Origin: Paenibacillus radicibacter
Lineage (GTDB): Bacteria > Bacillota > Bacilli > Paenibacillales > NBRC-103111
Length of the DNA stretch: 64,000 bases
Reading direction: 5' to 3'
Assembly (NCBI RefSeq): GCF_024721995.1
Contig: NZ_JANQBC010000010.1
Coordinates: 1-64,000 of the forward strand
Below, in pieces: positions 55,781-64,000 of the stretch. Below the pieces are notes generated by a model, which ran no database searches, had not been told where the DNA came from, and saw nothing but the letters and a program-made list of their open reading frames with translations. The translations under genes were made by a program, and so were the position numbers. Position 1 is the stretch's first letter. The number at the start of each line of letters is the position of its first letter.

Positions 55781-56040
55781 ATTTATTCGTACTCAACACC
55801 CCGAACCTTAGCAAATATCATCGTATCACATCGAATTTCAATACGACTCGGTTGCAGCTCAAGTATGGCAAAGTTCGTAATGGCATGTACGGCTTCAGCT
55901 ACGTATCCTTGTTTGGCATAAGAGGTACGCACCCAGTACCTGATTTCAAATTTACGTGACTGCCAATCGATTCGATGAAGTCCACTGCAGGTAAGTCTAG
56001 TAAGATTGGATTCGTGTTCGTAGTGTCCATGTATTCATCC
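55781..56040 (-). pseudogene. Decayed copy of the RimJ/RimL-like GNAT gene
   Basis: The minus strand is plainly homologous to the intact gene at 51551-52135. Shared blocks include CGAACCTTAG, ATCATCGTATC, GCAAAGTTCGTAATGGCAT, GTACGCACCCA and TCAAATTTACGTG. Two internal deletions of roughly 105 and 235 bases relative to the intact gene remove much of the coding region. Similarity continues past the start codon into the upstream sequence (CCCCTTGAAA and ATATTTCCGATTAATTTAA). The copy cannot make a working enzyme. Confidence 0.85.
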
Positions 56041-56086
56041 CCTTGAAAATATTTCCGATTAATTTAACATAGGTATGATTCTTATA

Positions 56087-56194
56087 TCAAGAGAAAAAGG
56101 GGATGGACCTTGTACTAGACACGGTTCTTGACGCTATAGTGGATTCATTAGTGGTAATATAATCGTTATGGATAAATTGGACAGATTGTTTCAT
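56087..56194 (-). CDS. Possible short ORF or truncated gene start
   Basis: A 35-codon frame on the minus strand (MKQSVQFIHNDYITTNESTI and 15 more residues) follows GAAAGGGG at a suitable distance and lies downstream of the MerR-type promoter at 56243-56273. There is no recognised family. It may be the surviving 5' end of a gene whose remainder has been lost or overwritten by the GNAT duplication. Confidence 0.3.
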   Translation of the reverse strand: MKQSVQFIHNDYITTNESTIASRTVSSTRSIPFFS

Positions 56195-56242
56195 GTAGAT
56201 TTTACCCCTTTCAAAAGGTGATTTGTTGTTGAATACAAAATC

Positions 56243-56273
56243 ATCATAAGACTTAAAGTCGACTTTAAGTCAA
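56243..56273 (-). promoter_or_regulatory. MerR-type promoter/operator
   Basis: On the minus strand TTGACT (-35) and TATGAT (-10) are separated by 19 bases, the long spacing used by MerR-family activators. A perfect 22-base palindrome, GACTTAAAGTCGACTTTAAG plus TC (56250-56271), fills the spacer. No merR gene is in the window. Confidence 0.65.
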
Positions 56274-56312
56274 TAGAGGGGGATTGAAGATTTTTGGTGA
56301 TTAAGTTAGAAA

Positions 56313-56361
56313 AGGGCTGATCCGTCAGGTTACTACATACGTAACCTGCTGGATCAGCCCT
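56313..56361 (-). terminator. Intrinsic terminator of the guaD-permease operon
   Basis: AGGGCTGATCC...CAGGTTAC pairs with GTAACCTG...GGATCAGCCCT with small symmetric bulges. It sits just past the permease stop. On the minus strand the stem is followed by TTTTC; the plus side ends in TATTTATTA, so it may also work for that direction. Confidence 0.85.
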
Positions 56362-56366
56362 ATTTA

Positions 56367-57725
56367 TTATTTCTTATTCCCTGTCGGAAGTAGCTTATTA
56401 AGCAAGATCGCCGCTAGCGAAGCCGCTAGAATCGGTGAACCGAGCAAATATTGCACGAATGTCGGTAAAGCGTACAAGTAGTCTTTTGGAATAAGTACAA
56501 GCGCTAGTGTTAGGATCATTGGAATTGCAACGATGTACATCTCTTTCTCACCGATCTTCTCGTTGGTCATGACTTGGATACCGTTAATCGCAATGATTCC
56601 GCAGACGATGGCGAAGACACCGCCGATTACTGCTGTTGGAATGGATGAGATTAACGCAGCGAGTTTACCAGAACAACCGAAGATGATGAACCACCCACCT
56701 ACTGCTAGGAAGACGCGGCGGCTGGCAATCCCCGTAATGGAGATAATCCCAGCATTGGTCGAATAGCCAGTCACTGGCGTTGATCCGAGTACAGAAGCAA
56801 CTAGGCAGCTGAATCCTTCCCCAATTACACCTTGGTTGATGTTCTTATCCGTAAGTGGCTTGTCGATTACATTGCTGACTGCAAACCATGTTCCTGTTGT
56901 CTCAGCAAGTAGTACGAGATAAATAATGATCATCGTAATAATCGCGGAGAAGTTGAAGGAGAATCCGAAATCTTTGAACGGCAGCAGCGGCATGCTGAAC
57001 CATTTGGCATCTGCAATCGCTGAGAAATTCAAGATCCCCATAAAGTCTGCTGCTAGACATCCTGCAACGAGAGCGAACATGACGGAAAGTACGCGGAAGA
57101 GCGAACCTTTTTTCCCAAGTAAAGAACCTAAGATGACGAATAGAATGAGTACGCCGCCGGAGATAAGAGCTAAGGAAACGTTCTGATCGATTGCAGCGTC
57201 TTTCGCGTTGTAGATATTATCCTGGATCGCAACTGGTAATAAAGAGAGACCGACGATAAAGATGATCGTTCCCCCGACAATGGCTGGGATGAAGGACTTC
57301 ACGATTTTATTGAAAATGCCCGTGTAACCAAGAACAATGACTAAGAGTGAACCGACCAAGCTTGCGCCTAGCACCGAACTCCAGCCTAATTCTCCACCAC
57401 CGCTCGCGGCATAAATACTGACGATCGCACCAAGCGGCACATAAGAAGGACCTTGCGCAATCGGTAGCTTCATGCAGAAGTAAGTTTGAATGAGTGTACC
57501 GATTCCGGCTGCGATGAATGTGGATTGAATCAATGCACTGGATTGACCAGCCGATAAACCGACTAACATGGCGATCAGGAACGGAACCACATACACGTCC
57601 ATTGCGAGCACGTGCTGCAAACCGAGTAAGGTCGATTGACTGAACGAAATTTTCGCATCTGGCGAGATAACTAAATGCTGTGACTTCATTTGAGCTTGAT
57701 CTTGATTGTCTGTATGTGTTTCCAC
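56367..57725 (-). CDS. NCS2-family purine/xanthine-uric acid permease
   Basis: A nucleobase:cation symporter-2 protein with about 12-14 membrane segments. The NCS2 features QGPSYVPLGAIVSIYA, the LLAETTGTWFA region and GSTPVTGYSTNAGIISITGI are present; the Gln/Glu positions in these loops bind the base. Specificity for xanthine, uric acid or guanine cannot be read from the sequence. The start is GTG 57725 (452 residues) with GGGGTG nine bases upstream; GTG 57737 overlaps that site. It follows guanine deaminase after a short gap, so the pair probably imports and degrades purines together. Confidence 0.87.
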   Translation of the reverse strand: METHTDNQDQAQMKSQHLVISPDAKISFSQSTLLGLQHVLAMDVYVVPFLIAMLVGLSAGQSSALIQSTFIAAGIGTLIQTYFCMKLPIAQGPSYVPLGAIVSIYAASGGGELGWSSVLGASLVGSLLVIVLGYTGIFNKIVKSFIPAIVGGTIIFIVGLSLLPVAIQDNIYNAKDAAIDQNVSLALISGGVLILFVILGSLLGKKGSLFRVLSVMFALVAGCLAADFMGILNFSAIADAKWFSMPLLPFKDFGFSFNFSAIITMIIIYLVLLAETTGTWFAVSNVIDKPLTDKNINQGVIGEGFSCLVASVLGSTPVTGYSTNAGIISITGIASRRVFLAVGGWFIIFGCSGKLAALISSIPTAVIGGVFAIVCGIIAINGIQVMTNEKIGEKEMYIVAIPMILTLALVLIPKDYLYALPTFVQYLLGSPILAASLAAILLNKLLPTGNKK

Positions 57726-57759
57726 TTGTGTGCACACCCCGATTGTTAAGTATTATTGT

Positions 57760-59124
57760 CTATCTGGAATGAACTTTATCGCCTTGTACCCATACTTCGC
57801 GGATATGTTCAGGACTTACGAGATACATTATTTTTTGGAAAATATCATTTAAATCTTCATTCTCATCATAAATAGGTAGCTTCGCAGCAGGAAGTTTCGT
57901 ATCGATAATCTGTACATCCCACGCATAGTTTTCCCCAATACGACCGATTGGTAAGCTTAAACTTTCTCCCCCGCCGGCTGTCGCCAGATAGAAGGCTTGG
58001 TTCACGGTAATGCGTGAGTTTGGTAAACCGCGTTCGCCCGCAGGGAGTGCAGGATTCACACCATCTTCTAACATGCGAGAGGACATGACGGCTTGTCTAA
58101 TGTTATCGAACAGACTAGGTGAGAAACCACCGGAAATATCGGATCCAAGACCAATCTCAACACCTTTATCATGAAGATGAGCGACTGGAATGACACTATT
58201 GGCAAAATAGGCGTTCGAGATCGGACAATGTGCAACCGCCGTACCTGTCTTCGCGAACAAGTCTGCATCCTGATCATCGAGGAAGTTACAGTGTGCCATA
58301 ACGGATTTATCGCTCAATAGTCCAAAGTCATTTAAGGCATAAGCATCGTTCTTGTTGAACCGATCCTTCACATACCCATGCGCCCAGTCACTTTCACTGC
58401 AATGCGATTGGATGTGGGTATCATACTTAGCAGCAAGTTCGCCTAAACCTTGAAGTGCATCGTCTGTACAGCTTGGAATGAATCTTGGTGTTACGACAGG
58501 ATAGATACCTTGTTTGGCACTCTTCGCAAGTTCTTTCACAGCTAGAATAAAGTCTTCCGTATCTGCTAGAGCACTTTGTGTGTCTGCATCGCGGTAGAAT
58601 TCTGGATTCTGCTCCGCATCATCCATCACGACTTTTCCAACGAGACCGCGCTGTCCTTTATCTGCGCAAATTTGAGCGAGCAGTACACTTGCTTCTTTAT
58701 GAACCGTTGCAAAATAAAGAGCTGTCGTCGTGCCATTAGCAAGTAGTGTGCTGACAACGTCGTCGTACACCTTTTTCGCAAATTCGAGATCTGCGAACTT
58801 TGATTCTAGCGGGAACGTGTACGTATTTAACCAATCGTAGAGTGGAATGTCCAGTGCTGTACCGGATTGTGCCCATTGGGGGGCATGAACGTGTAGATCG
58901 ACAAAACCGGGTAAGAAGTATTGACCGTCAGCCAGCTGGTGGAAGTTGTCTTTACCTTGGTATACCGCAAGTAACGGCTGATAGTCGGCATCTTCAGGTG
59001 CCACGATATTCGCAATCATCCCGTCAACATTAATGCAGAATAGATGGTCTTTTAAGATATGGATTTCTTGGGGGGATTTGCTAGTGAAAGCAGTACCTAG
59101 GAATAAATGCGTATATTCACTCAT
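57760..59124 (-). CDS. guaD: Guanine deaminase (amidohydrolase type)
   Basis: The enzyme converts guanine to xanthine and ammonia. It is the amidohydrolase-fold form: metal-binding HxH in PGFVDLHVHAPQ (His78, His80), the guanine-binding RFIPSC segment, the zinc His in IQSHCSESDW, and the catalytic Asp in LGSDISGG. Its 454-residue length is that of eukaryote-like and E. coli GuaD, not the 156-residue cytidine-deaminase-type GuaD of B. subtilis. GAGGCGATAATA precedes the ATG. A PurBox lies directly upstream, which suggests PurR control. Confidence 0.92.
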   Translation of the reverse strand: MSEYTHLFLGTAFTSKSPQEIHILKDHLFCINVDGMIANIVAPEDADYQPLLAVYQGKDNFHQLADGQYFLPGFVDLHVHAPQWAQSGTALDIPLYDWLNTYTFPLESKFADLEFAKKVYDDVVSTLLANGTTTALYFATVHKEASVLLAQICADKGQRGLVGKVVMDDAEQNPEFYRDADTQSALADTEDFILAVKELAKSAKQGIYPVVTPRFIPSCTDDALQGLGELAAKYDTHIQSHCSESDWAHGYVKDRFNKNDAYALNDFGLLSDKSVMAHCNFLDDQDADLFAKTGTAVAHCPISNAYFANSVIPVAHLHDKGVEIGLGSDISGGFSPSLFDNIRQAVMSSRMLEDGVNPALPAGERGLPNSRITVNQAFYLATAGGGESLSLPIGRIGENYAWDVQIIDTKLPAAKLPIYDENEDLNDIFQKIMYLVSPEHIREVWVQGDKVHSR

Positions 59125-59135
59125 TATTATCGCCT

Positions 59136-59212
59136 CAATGTTCGTGTTTTTAGAATATGTTTGTCATTATACGGGGTTATTGCTTATAAGTCCATACTAA
59201 AAGCGAATGTTA
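59136..59212 (-). promoter_or_regulatory. PurBoxes and promoter ahead of guaD
   Basis: On the minus strand, AAAACACGAACATTG (59150-59136) is a near-perfect PurBox just upstream of the guaD ribosome binding site. A weaker box, TAACATTCGCTTTT (59212-59199), lies upstream in the opposite orientation. Between them are TGGACT (-35, 59194-59189) and TATAAT (-10, 59171-59166) spaced by 17 bases. The box spacing is larger than the usual 16-17 bases of PurR targets. Confidence 0.7.
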
Positions 59213-59311
59213 GATGGTGTAATGATAGGCAGATATTGTAATAGGTTTGATATACTTGTTGATATGTTACTATAAGGTTATAGGATTATATTCGAGAGGG
59301 AAGTAGATCGT

Positions 59312-59647
59312 ATGCCCGTATACAATAAACTTGTTCGTGACCGGATTCCAACCATTATTCAATCGAATGGAAAGACGTGTAACACGCGGATTTTAGATGT
59401 GGAAGTATATAAGGAAGAGCTAGTAAAAAAGCTCAAAGAAGAGTCCGAGGAATATTACGCTACTGAACATCCCAAGGATTCACTAGAAGAGCTCGCTGAT
59501 ATGGTAGAAGTCATTCGTGCACTTGTCGAGGTACATGGCGCATCATGGGAGCAATTCGAAGAACTGCGCAAACAAAAGGAAGAAGCACGCGGTGGGTTTC
59601 AAGACAGAGTGTTCTTAATTGACGTAGACGACAACAAAGAAATTTAA
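59312..59647 (+). CDS. MazG-like nucleotide pyrophosphohydrolase
   Basis: The 111-residue protein has the all-alpha NTP pyrophosphohydrolase pattern: YNKLVRDRIP at the start, KLKEESEEYYA carrying the first acidic metal site (ExxE), and LEELADMVEVIRAL carrying the second (ExxD). It probably hydrolyses a non-canonical nucleotide to its monophosphate; the substrate is unknown. GAGAGGGAAG precedes the ATG. It is close upstream of sbcD and may be cotranscribed with it. Confidence 0.85.
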   Translation: MPVYNKLVRDRIPTIIQSNGKTCNTRILDVEVYKEELVKKLKEESEEYYATEHPKDSLEELADMVEVIRALVEVHGASWEQFEELRKQKEEARGGFQDRVFLIDVDDNKEI

Positions 59648-59684
59648 CATATAACTTTTATATTGAAAGGAGACTCATCCCCCT

Positions 59685-60881
59685 ATGAAAATATTCCATA
59701 CCGCAGATTGGCACTTAGGTAAATTGGTGCAAGGCGTCTATATGACAGAGGATCAGGCTAGTGTGATCGAGCAGTTCATTCAGGAAATTGAAGCAGAAAA
59801 GCCGGATATCGTGGTCATTGCCGGCGATCTCTATGATCGGGCGATACCGCCAACGGAAGCGGTGCAGCTCTTGGATCAAGTGCTGGAGAGAATTGTGCTG
59901 CAGCTTAAAGTTCCGGTGCTCGCCGTAGCGGGTAATCATGACAGCCCGAGTCGTCTTAACTTCGGCAGTTGCTTGATGCGGGCGGCAGGTTTACACATCA
60001 CAGGGGAATTGTCGCACAGCTTAGAACCTGTTGTCATGCATGATGCGCATGGTGAGGTGCATTTTCATCTGATTCCATATGCAGAGCCAGTGCAAGTACG
60101 TTATTTGCTGAATCAAGAAGACATCAAATCGCATGACGATGCGATGAAATATATAACGGAGACGATCAAATCACAAATGAACCCAGAGGCGCGTCATGTG
60201 TTTGTTGGACATGCTTTCGTAACTCCTGGCGGTGAGGCTGAACCGAATACGAGTGACTCGGAGAGACCGCTATCGATTGGTGGGGCGGAGCATGTGAGTG
60301 CGAAGCATTATGAAGGTTTCCACTATACAGCGCTTGGTCACTTACATCAGGCGCATTATGTGGGGGATGAACGGATTCGTTATGCTGGATCGCCGCTGAA
60401 GTATTCCATATCAGAGGAACATCACAAGAAGGGATACTTGATCGTTGATCTAGATGCAGAAGGCACCGTGACGATTGAGAAAAGACTTCTAACGCCAAGA
60501 CGCGACATGCGTACGGTAGAAGGACTAATCGCTGACATTGAGAAGCACCCGATACAAGAAGATTATGTGTTCGTTCGTTTGTTGGATGAAGGACTTGTCC
60601 TATCTGCCATGGAGCGCGTTCGTTCGGCTTATCCGCAAGCGATGCATGTGGAGCGGAAGATGGCGATTCCAGGTGTGTCTAGCGAGACGCATGCTGTGGA
60701 TGGTCGAGCGAAGATGGACGGACTATCGCTGTTTAAGGCATTTTACCAAGATGTAAGAGGAGCAGAGCTGTCACCTGAGACAGAGCAGCTATTCATCGAG
60801 ACGCTACACGAGATTAATCAGAAAGAAGGTGAGCGCAGTGAAGCCTTTAAAACTGACGATGACAGCATTCGGGCCGTATAA
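59685..60881 (+). CDS. sbcD: Exonuclease subunit SbcD
   Basis: SbcD is the nuclease subunit of the SbcCD complex, which opens DNA hairpins and trims protein-blocked ends. The Mre11-type metallophosphoesterase motifs are clear: HTADWHLGKL (Asp8, His10), GDLYDRAIPP, AGNHDSPSRL, VGHAFVTPGG and ALGHLHQAH. At 398 residues it is the usual length. GAAAGGAGACTCATCCCCCT precedes the ATG. Its 3' end overlaps sbcC by 44 bases. Confidence 0.95.
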   Translation: MKIFHTADWHLGKLVQGVYMTEDQASVIEQFIQEIEAEKPDIVVIAGDLYDRAIPPTEAVQLLDQVLERIVLQLKVPVLAVAGNHDSPSRLNFGSCLMRAAGLHITGELSHSLEPVVMHDAHGEVHFHLIPYAEPVQVRYLLNQEDIKSHDDAMKYITETIKSQMNPEARHVFVGHAFVTPGGEAEPNTSDSERPLSIGGAEHVSAKHYEGFHYTALGHLHQAHYVGDERIRYAGSPLKYSISEEHHKKGYLIVDLDAEGTVTIEKRLLTPRRDMRTVEGLIADIEKHPIQEDYVFVRLLDEGLVLSAMERVRSAYPQAMHVERKMAIPGVSSETHAVDGRAKMDGLSLFKAFYQDVRGAELSPETEQLFIETLHEINQKEGERSEAFKTDDDSIRAV

Positions 60882-63800
60882 GGATACAGAAGTTGTTGAT
60901 TTCTCAGAGCTTGCGGGACATCGCTTGTTCGTTGTGTCTGGTAATACCGGTGCGGGGAAGACATCGATCTTCGATGCGATTTGTTTTGCCTTGTACGGGA
61001 ATGCGAGCGGTGAAGATCGGAGTGACAATCGGATGCTGCGCAGCCATTTTGCCGATGATCAAGTGCATACGTGTGTTGACTTTGTATTTGAGCTGAAAGG
61101 TCGGATATACCGTGTCTTGCGGCAGATCGCGCATGTGAAGGAAGGGAATAAGAGTGCAACGGGTGAGCGATATGAGCTCGTTGAACTTGTTAGTGGTGAA
61201 GAAGTTCCCATTACGGATCGTCCAATCGTATCTCAAGTTGATGAGAAAATTCGTGACATTATTGGACTGACGAAGGATCAATTCAGCCAGATCGTCATGC
61301 TGCCGCAAGGCGAATTCCGTAAGTTACTAACTTCCGAGACGGAGAATAAGGAAGAGATTCTAAGACGTATTTTCAAAACCCATTTATATAAAGATGTAGC
61401 GGATCACCTCAATGACAAACGTAGAGAGATGCAGAATCTGTGTGCCCAGCTTGAGAAGATGCGGGATTATCACATCCATACGTTAAAAGGATCACTGGCG
61501 GACCGTGAAGGTTCGGATTTGTATCACGTCTTTGAGCAAGAACACTACAATACGTACCAAGTGCTTGAAGCGCTAGGAGCAGAGATTATCTACTACGAGG
61601 AGCAAGTTGGTGAAATGAAGCAGAAGCTGCAAGAGGCATCTGCGAATTATCAAGCACATACGACGGCCTACCATCAAGCCCAGAATTTGAATGAACAATT
61701 TCAATTGTTGGATCGGAAAATAGATTCGAAGCAAGCACTCGTTGACCAACAACTCGTCATGCAGGAGAAAGAAAATCAGCTAACGCTCGCTGAGAAGGCG
61801 CTTCACTTGCAAGTCTACGAGCAGCACGATAGAGAAATGAAGGATGAACGCACGCGGAAGACTAGATTGCTAGAAGAAGCGGTGGTTGAAAGCAATTCCT
61901 CAGCAGCAGCTTATCAGCAAGCGACTCAGCTCTATCAAGAGGAAGAGGGCAAGCAAGAGCTGCGTGATCAAGTATCTAGAGAGTTGGATCGCCTACAAGG
62001 CTATTTGCCAACTGTGAAAGAGATGAATCAGAAGGAACAGCAGCTTGCACAGTTGCTGAAGGACATGGACCAGTTGTCCAGACAGGTGATCGACGCACAG
62101 ACACAGCTTCATGCTGCTGAGCAGGAGCGTACGCAAGCTTCAGCACTTGTGAAGCAATTGGAAACTCAGGTTGCACTTCTGCCCGAAGTGACAGAGAAAT
62201 TGGTACTGCTTAGACAGCAGGCGGTGCTCATTCAAGAATATTTGAAACTCATGCAGAAATCTGCGAATGAGAAACAAGAGGGAGCAGAACTTCATGCTGT
62301 GTTTACGAAGGCAGATCAGGTTTATGCGGATACAGAGGCACGCTGGATTGAAGGACAAGCAGTACTACTAGCAAGTCATTTGCATAATGGAGATAACTGT
62401 CCGGTGTGTGGGAGTATCGAACATCCGAAGAAGGCATCTGCAAGCGGTAGTGTTCCGACCAAGGATGAACTCGAGCAGTATCGGAAAGCGAAGTCTGAAG
62501 CGGAGAAGCATTATATGCAGGCAGCAGCTGCACTTGCTTCTACGAAAGAACAGCTTCAGGAGAAGGAACAACAATTAGTAGAGCAAGCGATTCAGACGGA
62601 AGGGCTTCAAGTGATGTATCAAGATCTCGTGACTGAAGGCAAGCAGTTAGCACTCGATGAGAAGCAGATGAAGGAAGCTCATGCTAAGCTCATTCCACTG
62701 AAGCGGGAGCTGGAAGCGCTGGAAGGCAAGCTAGAAGAGCTACGTAAGCAGAAGGAACATGTGCAGCAGGTAGCTAATGAGAAGAAGTCTGCGCATGCGA
62801 CGCAGCAAGCCTTGTACGAGCAATCACTTGCAGCATTGCCGGAGGAAGTACGTCGTCTGGAGCAGCTAGAACAGCGGATCCATATGGCAGATCAGAAGAA
62901 GCAACAGCTGGATTCTGCTTGGAAAATGGCGCAGCAGCACTATCAGGCAGCAGGTGATCGGAATATCAAAGCAGAAGCCAATCACAGTCACGCGGTGAAA
63001 CAGCAACAAGAAGCAGCAACTAATCAAGAGAAAGCTTTGCACAACTTCAGGAATGCCCTTGAACAAGCTAGTTTTGCATCTGTAGAGGCTTACTTGGCAG
63101 CACTCATGACGGACACAGCTAGACAAGAATTGAAGCAGCAGTTGGAATCGTATAAAGCCGATCTTCGGACGTTAACGAAGCAGATTGAAGAATTGTCCGA
63201 GCAGTTAGCGGGGAAAGAGCGATATAATCTGGATGCCCTTAAGCAGCAGTTAGACGAGATGGATTCGGGTGTGAATGCACTTCGCAATGCTTGTCTTCAC
63301 TATGAGGGCAATTACAATAAAGGGCTTGAATATAAGGAGAATATTGAACTGGCAGAAGCGAACTATCAAGGCGCAGAGCGGGAACATCTTCTTATTCGAG
63401 ATTTGTATGATGTGGTGCGTGGGGACAATGGCAAGAAAATTTCGTTTGAACGCTATTTGCAGATCGAGTTTTTGGAAAAGATTATTCAGCATGCCAACGA
63501 ACGCTTGCAGCGTATGTCTGGTGGTCAGTTCTACTTGGTTCGCAGTGATCGGATGGAGAAGCGTGGCAAGCAGAGCGGCTTAGGCTTTGATGTGTATGAT
63601 AATTACACTGGCCACATGCGGGATGTGAAGACATTGTCCGGCGGGGAGAAGTTTAATGCGTCCCTGTGCTTAGCGCTAGGTATGGCGGATGTCATTCAAT
63701 CGTATGAAGGCGGCATATCGCTAGAGACGATGTTCATCGATGAAGGCTTCGGCTCCCTTGATGAAGAGTCGCTCACCAAAGCGATTGATACCCTCATCGA

Positions 63801-63930
63801 CTTGCAGCAATCGGGTCGTATGATCGGCGTCATCTCGCACGTACAGGAGCTCAAGCAAGCGATTCCTGCCATTCTTGAAGTGAAGAAGACGAAGGATGGT
63901 CACAGCTATACGCGTTTCAATGTAAGCTAG
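60838..63930 (+). CDS. sbcC: Exonuclease subunit SbcC
   Basis: SbcC is the SMC-like ATPase partner of SbcD. The N-terminal half-site has the Walker A motif GNTGAGKTSIFDAI, followed by IVMLPQGEFRKLL. Two long coiled-coil arms flank the zinc hook NCPVCGS (Cys521 and Cys524). The C-terminal half-site has the signature LSGGEKFNASLCLALGMADV and Walker B MFIDEGFGSLD. I use GTG 60838 (1030 residues), where homology begins (MKPLKLTMTAFGPYKD); GTG 60829 is an alternative. SbcCD cleaves long palindromes in DNA, a point of interest given the hairpin elements in this genome. Confidence 0.94.
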   Translation: MKPLKLTMTAFGPYKDTEVVDFSELAGHRLFVVSGNTGAGKTSIFDAICFALYGNASGEDRSDNRMLRSHFADDQVHTCVDFVFELKGRIYRVLRQIAHVKEGNKSATGERYELVELVSGEEVPITDRPIVSQVDEKIRDIIGLTKDQFSQIVMLPQGEFRKLLTSETENKEEILRRIFKTHLYKDVADHLNDKRREMQNLCAQLEKMRDYHIHTLKGSLADREGSDLYHVFEQEHYNTYQVLEALGAEIIYYEEQVGEMKQKLQEASANYQAHTTAYHQAQNLNEQFQLLDRKIDSKQALVDQQLVMQEKENQLTLAEKALHLQVYEQHDREMKDERTRKTRLLEEAVVESNSSAAAYQQATQLYQEEEGKQELRDQVSRELDRLQGYLPTVKEMNQKEQQLAQLLKDMDQLSRQVIDAQTQLHAAEQERTQASALVKQLETQVALLPEVTEKLVLLRQQAVLIQEYLKLMQKSANEKQEGAELHAVFTKADQVYADTEARWIEGQAVLLASHLHNGDNCPVCGSIEHPKKASASGSVPTKDELEQYRKAKSEAEKHYMQAAAALASTKEQLQEKEQQLVEQAIQTEGLQVMYQDLVTEGKQLALDEKQMKEAHAKLIPLKRELEALEGKLEELRKQKEHVQQVANEKKSAHATQQALYEQSLAALPEEVRRLEQLEQRIHMADQKKQQLDSAWKMAQQHYQAAGDRNIKAEANHSHAVKQQQEAATNQEKALHNFRNALEQASFASVEAYLAALMTDTARQELKQQLESYKADLRTLTKQIEELSEQLAGKERYNLDALKQQLDEMDSGVNALRNACLHYEGNYNKGLEYKENIELAEANYQGAEREHLLIRDLYDVVRGDNGKKISFERYLQIEFLEKIIQHANERLQRMSGGQFYLVRSDRMEKRGKQSGLGFDVYDNYTGHMRDVKTLSGGEKFNASLCLALGMADVIQSYEGGISLETMFIDEGFGSLDEESLTKAIDTLIDLQQSGRMIGVISHVQELKQAIPAILEVKKTKDGHSYTRFNVS

Positions 63931-63981
63931 TTCTTTCCCGTTAATCTTGTCCTAACTCGCGCCCTTCTGCATAAGCATGTA

Positions 63982-64000
63982 GTAGAGTGTGTTCAAAAGC
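63982..64000 (+). repeat. Possible left end of a further hairpin element (cut by window edge)
   Basis: The last bases, GTAGAGTGTGTTCAAAAGC, repeat the first ten bases of copy A (GTAGAGTGTG) and the TCAAAAG that opens copy B. Only the first 19 bases are visible, so this is tentative. Confidence 0.35.

Noticed and set aside
56926-57186. Plus-strand frame opposite the NCS2 permease
   Set aside because: Shadow of a membrane protein gene; no ribosome binding site and no domain.

Overview
The window reads as a chromosomal segment of a Gram-positive, low-to-mid GC Bacillales bacterium, most likely Paenibacillus. The evidence is the gene order (rRNA operon, complete purEKBCSQLFMNHD cluster under a guanine riboswitch, then YerB, YerC, DgkB and RlmCD homologues as in Bacillus relatives), strong AGGAGG-type ribosome binding sites, frequent GTG/TTG starts, U-rich hairpin terminators and PurR/Fur operators of Bacillus type. 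The species call is inference.

Layout. 1-430: 3' end of a 23S rRNA gene, a 5S rRNA gene and their terminator. 1.2-6.8 kb: a five-gene peptide ABC transporter (two ATPases, binding lipoprotein, two permeases) with its own terminator. 6.86-22.3 kb: the de novo purine operon, with paired PurBoxes, a sigma-A type promoter, a guanine-class riboswitch with terminator, twelve pur genes making IMP from PRPP, and a terminator after purD. 22.4-26.8 kb: a 1422-residue secreted endo-alpha-N-acetylgalactosaminidase (GH101). 26.9-31.9 kb: SWIM zinc-finger protein, SNF2 helicase and a 66-residue protein in one operon. 31.9-38.8 kb: small membrane proteins, DUF393, YerB-like lipoprotein, YqfQ-like protein, YerC, CbiX/SirB-type chelatase, DgkB and RlmCD. 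38.7-44.9 kb: an AT-rich accessory stretch with a DUF1266 gene, a membrane-anchored unknown, a remnant resembling the 3' end of an rlmCD gene, and a Fur-boxed siderophore ABC transporter. 45-56 kb: mixed genes (SDR, a tiny secreted peptide, VOC protein, alpha/beta hydrolase, isolated flagellin, membrane GDPD, acetyltransferases, arylamine NAT, HEAT-repeat alkylation-repair-like protein) with one decayed acetyltransferase copy. 56.3-59.2 kb: purine permease plus guanine deaminase behind a PurBox. 59.3-64 kb: MazG-like protein, SbcD and SbcC.

The most unusual signal is a family of five hairpin elements of about 160-173 bp inside the purine operon (after purK, after purB, two between purF and purM, one before purD). 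They share a conserved core (CGCCTTTGAAATCGTGAA ... TTCACGATT) but have outer arms that differ between copies and stay self-complementary within each copy. None was seen in the other roughly 40 kb, apart from a possible sixth copy beginning at the last bases of the window. They could be a MITE-like family or a structured RNA that shapes processing or stability of the pur transcript. Purine synthesis (PurBoxes plus riboswitch) and purine salvage (guaD plus permease, PurBox) appear to be tied together through PurR.
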